Translations under genes and position numbers: made by a program
Shown: positions 57,647 through 64,000 of the stretch, one piece after another
Position numbering within the stretch: the first letter of the stretch is position 1
Layout of the letters: each line of letters begins with the position of its first letter
From: Oceanisphaera avium
Lineage (GTDB): Bacteria > Pseudomonadota > Gammaproteobacteria > Enterobacterales > Aeromonadaceae
Direction of reading: 5' to 3'
DNA: 64,000 bases
NCBI RefSeq assembly: GCF_002157875.1
Contig: NZ_CP021376.1
Location: 1,598,501-1,662,500, forward strand
Notes under the pieces: generated by a model
Told to the model about the DNA's origin: nothing
The model's input: the letters and a program-made list of their open reading frames with translations, nothing else
Databases searched by the model: none

Positions 57647-59256
57647 GCAGTAGCCCCTTAACTCGGCGTGACTTATTAGTAATGCTTGGCCAAGCCGCAG
57701 GTGCTGGCGCCGTTTACTCCGCCATGAGCTCACTGGGCTTGGCTCAGGCCTCTACTTTTACCGATGAACTCGACTTATCCGCCGCGCCCAACGGTAGCAG
57801 TGTCTTAATATTGGGCTCAGGATTGGGCGGCATGACCGCCGCCTACGAATTGCGAAAAGCAGGTTATGACGTCACTATCTTTGAATACACTGAACGCCCC
57901 GGCGGGCGCTGCTTTACCATTCATAGTGGTGATACTGTTACCGATTTATCCGGCGAAACCCAACATTGTAGCTTTGCCCCTGGCAACTATATCAACCCAG
58001 GTCCTTGGCGTATTCCATACCATCATTATGGTGTGCTGCATTATTGTAAGAAATTTGGCGTTAAGCTCGAGCCCTTTATTCAACTTAACTACAATGCCTA
58101 CGTCCATGCACAAAATGCTTTTGGTGGTAAGCCAAAACGCGTGCGCGAAGTGCTAACCGATGTACATGGCTACACTTCTGAATTACTGGCTAAAGCAACC
58201 GACCAAAACGCACTCGATGAATACCTCACTGCAGAAGACTGTTCAGCACTCATCGCCCAGTTAGGTGAGTGGGGTCGACTAAGTGAAGGGAATAAATATC
58301 AAAAAAGCCTTAAAGCCAGTGAGTTTCGCGGTTACGAGCACTGGCCGGCAGGCGGCTTAATGGCAAAACCCTCTCCCAGTGAGCCTCTTGAATTTAAAGA
58401 GCTATTACACTCTGGTTTATGGGGCATGTTGCTCGATTACTTTAATACTGAATACCAGCACACCATGTTTGAGCCGGTAGGAGGTATGGAGCAAATAGCT
58501 AAAGGTTTCGCTAAAGAAGTAGGCGATTTAATTGAGTATCGCCGCCAAGTCGTGCGCATTGAGCAATCAGATAGCAAAGTCACTGTTCACTATATAGACC
58601 CTGATAAACCTGATGAGGTGATGACTCGCAGCGCCGATTGGTGTGTCTGTAACATTCCGTTATCGGTATTGAGCCAAATTCCGGTACAAGCCTCGCCGGC
58701 ATTATTACAGGCAATTGCCGCTGTACCCTATGGTAGCTCGACTAAAACGGGACTTGAATTTAAGCGTCGTTTCTGGGAGCAAGATGAGAATATTTTTGGT
58801 GGCGTAAGTTATACCGACTTGCCCATTACCACTATCTCTTATCCCGCCTATGATTATTTCAGTGATGGTCCGGGCGTATTACTGGGTGCCTATACTTTTG
58901 ATGATGTAACCAGTTATACCATGTCGGCCATGAGTGCTAGAGAGCGCGTAGCCGCAGCGGTGGCCTACGGTAAACAAATCCATCCCCAGTATGAAAAAGA
59001 ATTCCTATCAGGAGTTTCTTGGTCTTGGCACCGTTGCCCTTGGACACTGGGTTGCTACGGCGTATGGACTGATGAGCTCAGAGAAGCTCATTACGATACC
59101 TTGTGTGCCATTGATAATCGCTTAGTACTGGCCGGTGAGCATTGCTCTTATATTCCAGCTTGGATGGAGGGCGCTATTCTTTCTGGTATGGATGCAAGTC
59201 AACGGCTCCATGAAAAAGCCACCGCCAACATGAAAAATGGAGGCGATCATGCATAA
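57643..59256 (+). CDS. Tat-exported flavin amine oxidase family protein
   Basis: A 537-residue FAD protein. It opens with a twin-arginine signal (LTRRDLLVMLGQAAGAG), then the dinucleotide fold ILGSGLGGMTAAYELRKAG and RPGGRC, the substrate-side segment YINPGPWRIPYHHYG, and the C-terminal FAD motif LAGEHCSYIPAWMEGAILSG. The family contains L-amino acid and monoamine oxidases. Electron transfer to the flanking cytochromes, rather than to oxygen, is inferred from the operon. The amine or amino acid used is not evident. Overlaps both neighbours. Confidence 0.88.
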   Translation: MSSSPLTRRDLLVMLGQAAGAGAVYSAMSSLGLAQASTFTDELDLSAAPNGSSVLILGSGLGGMTAAYELRKAGYDVTIFEYTERPGGRCFTIHSGDTVTDLSGETQHCSFAPGNYINPGPWRIPYHHYGVLHYCKKFGVKLEPFIQLNYNAYVHAQNAFGGKPKRVREVLTDVHGYTSELLAKATDQNALDEYLTAEDCSALIAQLGEWGRLSEGNKYQKSLKASEFRGYEHWPAGGLMAKPSPSEPLEFKELLHSGLWGMLLDYFNTEYQHTMFEPVGGMEQIAKGFAKEVGDLIEYRRQVVRIEQSDSKVTVHYIDPDKPDEVMTRSADWCVCNIPLSVLSQIPVQASPALLQAIAAVPYGSSTKTGLEFKRRFWEQDENIFGGVSYTDLPITTISYPAYDYFSDGPGVLLGAYTFDDVTSYTMSAMSARERVAAAVAYGKQIHPQYEKEFLSGVSWSWHRCPWTLGCYGVWTDELREAHYDTLCAIDNRLVLAGEHCSYIPAWMEGAILSGMDASQRLHEKATANMKNGGDHA

Positions 59257-60460
59257 AACGACTCTCGCACTATTATTGCTGACTAGTATGACGGGTGCGC
59301 ACGCTCAGCTTAGAGTTGATGACAACTCAACGACTGAAGATACCCGTGCGCAAGCTAGCGCTTTATCTGCTACGACAGAAGAGCCAGCAACTGAGCAAAA
59401 ATCAGCAGCGAAAAAAGACACCACTAACCAACATGAGTCTTCTGCTAAAGAAAAGGACACGAACAATAACGAGACCACTCGTGAGCAAGCGGCGACTGAC
59501 AATAAAGAAGCCGCTACCACTCAAGAGCGCGATGCGGCTAAGAAGAATGAACAGGCGGCGAAAAAAGAGTCGACGAATAAACACGAGTCTGCGGCTAAAG
59601 AAAAAGACTCAACAAATAACGACAGTCGTAAACCCTCTTCTTCTGACAATGAAAAGCGCTCTACAAACCAAGATGTCAAACAGGATCGAGACTCTTCTAA
59701 CGATAATGAAAAGGCGGCTAAAAAAGACATAACCAATAAACAAGACTCTTCCGCTAAAGAAAAAGACACTACGGGGCAAGAGGCCACTAACACATCTGGC
59801 TCTACTAATAAAGAGGCAGATACAGATCAAACAGCTAAGCAGTCGTTAGACGAGCAGGAACCATCACAGAAAGATAAAGGTAAAAATAAAGATAAAAAAA
59901 ACGCTGACAGCAAGACCTCTCAGCAAACAGATAAACGAGATCTCAAAGAAAGCACTGCATTAATTAAAAATGCCGCTAAACGCGGTACACCACCTTGGAC
60001 CAATGACAGTGCTAATATTCACCTACAATTATCTCGAGGCGACGCGGAGCAAGACCAAGCTAAGCCCTATCAAGCTGAAGATTTTAAAATTAAACCCGAG
60101 TGGGAAAGATGGTTTGCCGGCGAAAAACACTTTTCTACTCAAAATGGTAAAGAAGTCTATGAAGTGTTATGCCAAGCCTGTCATATGCCAGACGGTCAAG
60201 GCGCACAGGGCGCAGGGCATTTCCCGTCCTTTGTGGGTAACGAGCGCTTACGCTCACCGGATTATCCTATCGCCGTCATCTTAAATGGGCTACGCGGCAT
60301 GCCTCCTTTTAGCGAAATGCTATCAGACCAACAAGTTGCTGAAGTCGTTAACCATTTGCGTACCAACTTTGGTAATCAACTGGATGGCGATACCACCGCC
60401 GAAGAGGTAGCAAAGGTGCGCCAAGACGACTCATCAACTGACAACGACGAGCAAGATTAA
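59249..60460 (+). CDS. Secreted monoheme cytochrome c with long charged repeat region
   Basis: A 403-residue protein. After a signal peptide (MHKTTLALLLLTSMTGAHA) comes a region of about 215 residues of almost only Lys, Glu, Asp, Ser, Thr, Asn, Gln and Ala. It contains three copies of a unit AAKK-D/E-x-TN-x-x-(E/D)S-x-AKEKD, starting at bases 59405, 59555 and 59714 (about 50 codons apart). Then a cytochrome c domain follows (CQACH 308-312; NGLRGMPPFSEMLS gives a likely Met ligand). The low-complexity part should be disordered and may act as a flexible tether or spacer. GGAGG precedes the ATG. It is coupled to the oxidase gene by overlap. Confidence 0.85.
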   Translation: MHKTTLALLLLTSMTGAHAQLRVDDNSTTEDTRAQASALSATTEEPATEQKSAAKKDTTNQHESSAKEKDTNNNETTREQAATDNKEAATTQERDAAKKNEQAAKKESTNKHESAAKEKDSTNNDSRKPSSSDNEKRSTNQDVKQDRDSSNDNEKAAKKDITNKQDSSAKEKDTTGQEATNTSGSTNKEADTDQTAKQSLDEQEPSQKDKGKNKDKKNADSKTSQQTDKRDLKESTALIKNAAKRGTPPWTNDSANIHLQLSRGDAEQDQAKPYQAEDFKIKPEWERWFAGEKHFSTQNGKEVYEVLCQACHMPDGQGAQGAGHFPSFVGNERLRSPDYPIAVILNGLRGMPPFSEMLSDQQVAEVVNHLRTNFGNQLDGDTTAEEVAKVRQDDSSTDNDEQD

Positions 60461-60528
60461 TGGCCTAAGCGCTAACTTGCTATAACCCACCCTTAGCTAG
60501 CCAATATTAATTAGACTAAATATTATTT

Positions 60529-60562
60529 AAAAAGCCCTGTTTAGATAGCCAGGGCTTTTTTA
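60529..60562 (+). terminator. Terminator after the amine oxidase operon
   Basis: AAAAAGCCCTG - 10-base loop - CAGGGCTTTTTT. Confidence 0.92.
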
Positions 60563-60653
60563 TCAGCGCCTGTTTATTTAGTCATGGCGAAGGGCAGCAT
60601 TTAAAAATTAGCGCGCAGAAGCTAGAGCATCCCGTCTGCACGAGACTAACGTA

Positions 60654-60897
60654 ATATTTGTGCCGTCATCCTAAACTTGCTTCAGGATCTCGTTCCGGAC
60701 TTAAAGGCTAAAATAGATGAAGTATTAAGGATGGAGAGAACGAGCCAAAGCTCCTTTATGATCGAGACGAGCGCTATATTTATGCCGCCACCCTGAACTT
60801 GCTTCAGGATCTCTTTCTAGGCTTAAAGACTAAAATCGATGAAGCGTAAGGGTGAAGAGAACGAGCCAAAGCTCTTTCCTGATCGAGACGAGCACTA
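60654..60897 (+). repeat. Two tandem copies of a 122-bp repeat
   Basis: Copy one is about 60654-60775, copy two about 60776-60897, offset 121-122 bases, roughly 80% alike by eye. Each contains CCT(A/G)AACTTGCTTCAGGATCT, in which CCTGAA and TTCAGG are inverted, and later ACGAGCCAAAGCTC and GATCGAGACGAGC. The CTTCAGGATC core resembles dispersed REP-like elements common in bacteria. No coding role is apparent. Confidence 0.75.
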
Positions 60898-60977
60898 AAT
60901 TATGTTTGGCTCTTGTGGCAGATGAACTACTTCCCCACTTTCTGTCAGAGTGTCCGCGAAGGCATTTTTATAAACAA

Positions 60978-61004
60978 AAAAGCCACCCGAAGGTGGCTTT
61001 TCTG
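60978..61004. terminator. Hairpin in the spacer before the rRNA operon
   Basis: AAAAGCCACC-CGAA-GGTGGCTTTT; the T tract is stronger on the minus strand, so it may be a second terminator for the rRNA transcript. Confidence 0.65.
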
Positions 61005-61091
61005 AGTAATAATAGCGGGGTGGTAAATGCACCGCATTTAAAGGTAGGAGCATAGCGACCTCATCCAGTTAGTCCACGGAGCTATTAAACG

Positions 61092-61121
61092 AAAAAACCC
61101 AGCATTTCTGCTGGGTTTTTA
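61092..61121 (-). terminator. Terminator after tRNA-Asp
   Basis: AAAAAACCCAGC-ATTTCT-GCTGGGTTTTT; it ends the minus-strand rRNA-tRNA transcript. Confidence 0.9.
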
Positions 61122-61128
61122 AGATTAA

Positions 61129-61205
61129 TGGCGGAGTGGACGGGACTCGAACCCGCGACCCCCGGCGTGACAGGCCGGTATTCTAACCAACTGAACTACC
61201 ACTCC
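61129..61205 (-). tRNA. tRNA-Asp (GTC)
   Basis: A 77-base cloverleaf on the minus strand: GGAGTGGTAGTTCAGTTGG start, anticodon loop CTGTCAC (anticodon GTC), T arm with GGTTCGAGTCC, and encoded CCA. Closely similar to E. coli tRNA-Asp and placed after 5S as in several E. coli rrn operons. Confidence 0.98.
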
Positions 61206-61233
61206 GCAAAGCTTGATAGTTTAGGTCTAAATT

Positions 61234-61353
61234 GGCGCCTGGCAGTGACCTACTTTCACATGGCAGCTGCCACACTATCATCGGCGCGGCTGCGTTTCAC
61301 TACTGAGTTCGGCATGGAGTCAGGTGGTTCCACAGCGCTATGGCCGCCAGGCA
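61234..61353 (-). rRNA. rrf: 5S ribosomal RNA
   Basis: About 120 bases on the minus strand starting TGCCTGGCGGCCATAGCGC, with the conserved CCATGCCGAACTCAG and ending near CTGCCAGGCGC. Ends are set by comparison with E. coli 5S. Confidence 0.95.
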
Positions 61354-61464
61354 TAAATGGTATCTGGAAGACTGATGTTTGATTAGCGAACGGTTAAGGT
61401 CGGTAATCTGAATAATTTGTTTGTTGCTCTTGAGCGCAAGGTCTCACACTTCTTGGGTGTTGTA

Positions 61465-64000
<2,536 letters not shown>

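Larger units (their letters stand above)
60461..61128 (+). other. Gap between the amine oxidase operon and tRNA-Asp
   Basis: A 668-base stretch without a credible gene. It contains a terminator (60529-60562), the tandem repeat listed separately, a hairpin at 60978-61002 and the rRNA operon terminator at 61092-61121. The short frames here overlap those repeats and show no family signature. Confidence 0.6.

Noticed and set aside
59295..59732. 145-codon Lys/Arg-rich plus-strand frame in the cytochrome tether
   Set aside because: A shifted reading of the low-complexity repeat; the main frame has the signal peptide and the heme domain.
59305..59830. Several minus-strand Ser/Leu-rich frames over the tether
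   Set aside because: Mirror images of the low-complexity repeat, with no start signals or motifs.
60852..61055. 67-codon frame near the tandem repeat
   Set aside because: It runs through repeat copy two and a hairpin; no homology signature.
61128..61382. 84-codon frame at the end of the gap
   Set aside because: Covers tRNA-Asp and 5S rRNA on the other strand.

Overview
The window is chromosomal DNA from a gammaproteobacterium, most likely a marine or brackish member of the Aeromonadales/Vibrionales/Alteromonadales group; an Oceanisphaera/Oceanimonas-like genus is my guess, not a demonstrated call. Supporting points are the 367-residue Vibrio-type PurC, the radA / two-PilZ protein / serB / ytjB neighbourhood, the 5S and tRNA sequences, and E. 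coli-like syntenies (yhfA-crp, znuBC/znuA-mepM, hemE-rsd, deoCBD-yjjV, holD-rimI, pyrBI). Genes are dense, mostly housekeeping, with many clear hairpin terminators.

Layout. 0-7.4 kb: the 5' part of a diheme cytochrome c peroxidase gene behind an FNR-type box at the class II distance, yhfA (OsmC family), crp, purC, a DUF457 membrane protein, yaeQ, a MarR regulator, yjaG, a D-2-hydroxyacid dehydrogenase and a uracil-DNA glycosylase. 7.5-15.5 kb: the zinc uptake genes znuBC and znuA around a Zur box, mepM, hemE, rsd, a PilZ protein and radA. 15.5-26.7 kb: a two-PilZ protein, serB, ytjB, a lone COG2958/HrgA-like putative nuclease, an ACT protein, deoC-deoB-deoD, a chemoreceptor broken by an in-frame amber codon, and yjjV. 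26.9-38.6 kb: prfC, a DTW protein, then a urate and oxidative-stress neighbourhood: the membrane urate oxidase puuD behind a strong xanthine/urate-type riboswitch candidate, an SDR, katE, azlCD, an HprSR/CusSR-type two-component pair and the divergent periplasmic 5-hydroxyisourate hydrolase hiuH. 38.6-47.2 kb: an M48 protease and lemA, pntAB, an Nramp-family protein with an altered metal site, an M23 peptidase, rimI, an apparently frameshifted holD, and tRNA-Trp. 47.2-52 kb: pyrBI with a 50-codon pyrL-like leader and attenuator, a RecQ-family helicase, and a type II lumazine synthase under an FMN riboswitch. 52-60.5 kb: a CHASE/PAS/GGDEF/EAL protein, then an overlapping three-gene operon for a periplasmic electron-transfer system: a triheme cytochrome c, a Tat-exported flavin amine oxidase, and a monoheme cytochrome c on a long charged repeat-rich tether. 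60.6-64 kb: a tandem 122-bp repeat, tRNA-Asp, 5S and the 3' part of 23S rRNA, all on the minus strand.

How the parts work together. PuuD should turn urate into 5-hydroxyisourate using its own cytochrome c domain, and HiuH hydrolyses that product; the riboswitch candidate would tie puuD translation to purine oxidation intermediates. The amine oxidase operon probably passes electrons from an unidentified amine to the respiratory chain through c-type hemes. The least familiar items are the puuD leader RNA, the repeat-tethered cytochrome operon, the lone HrgA-like protein, and the apparent lesions in holD and the chemoreceptor.
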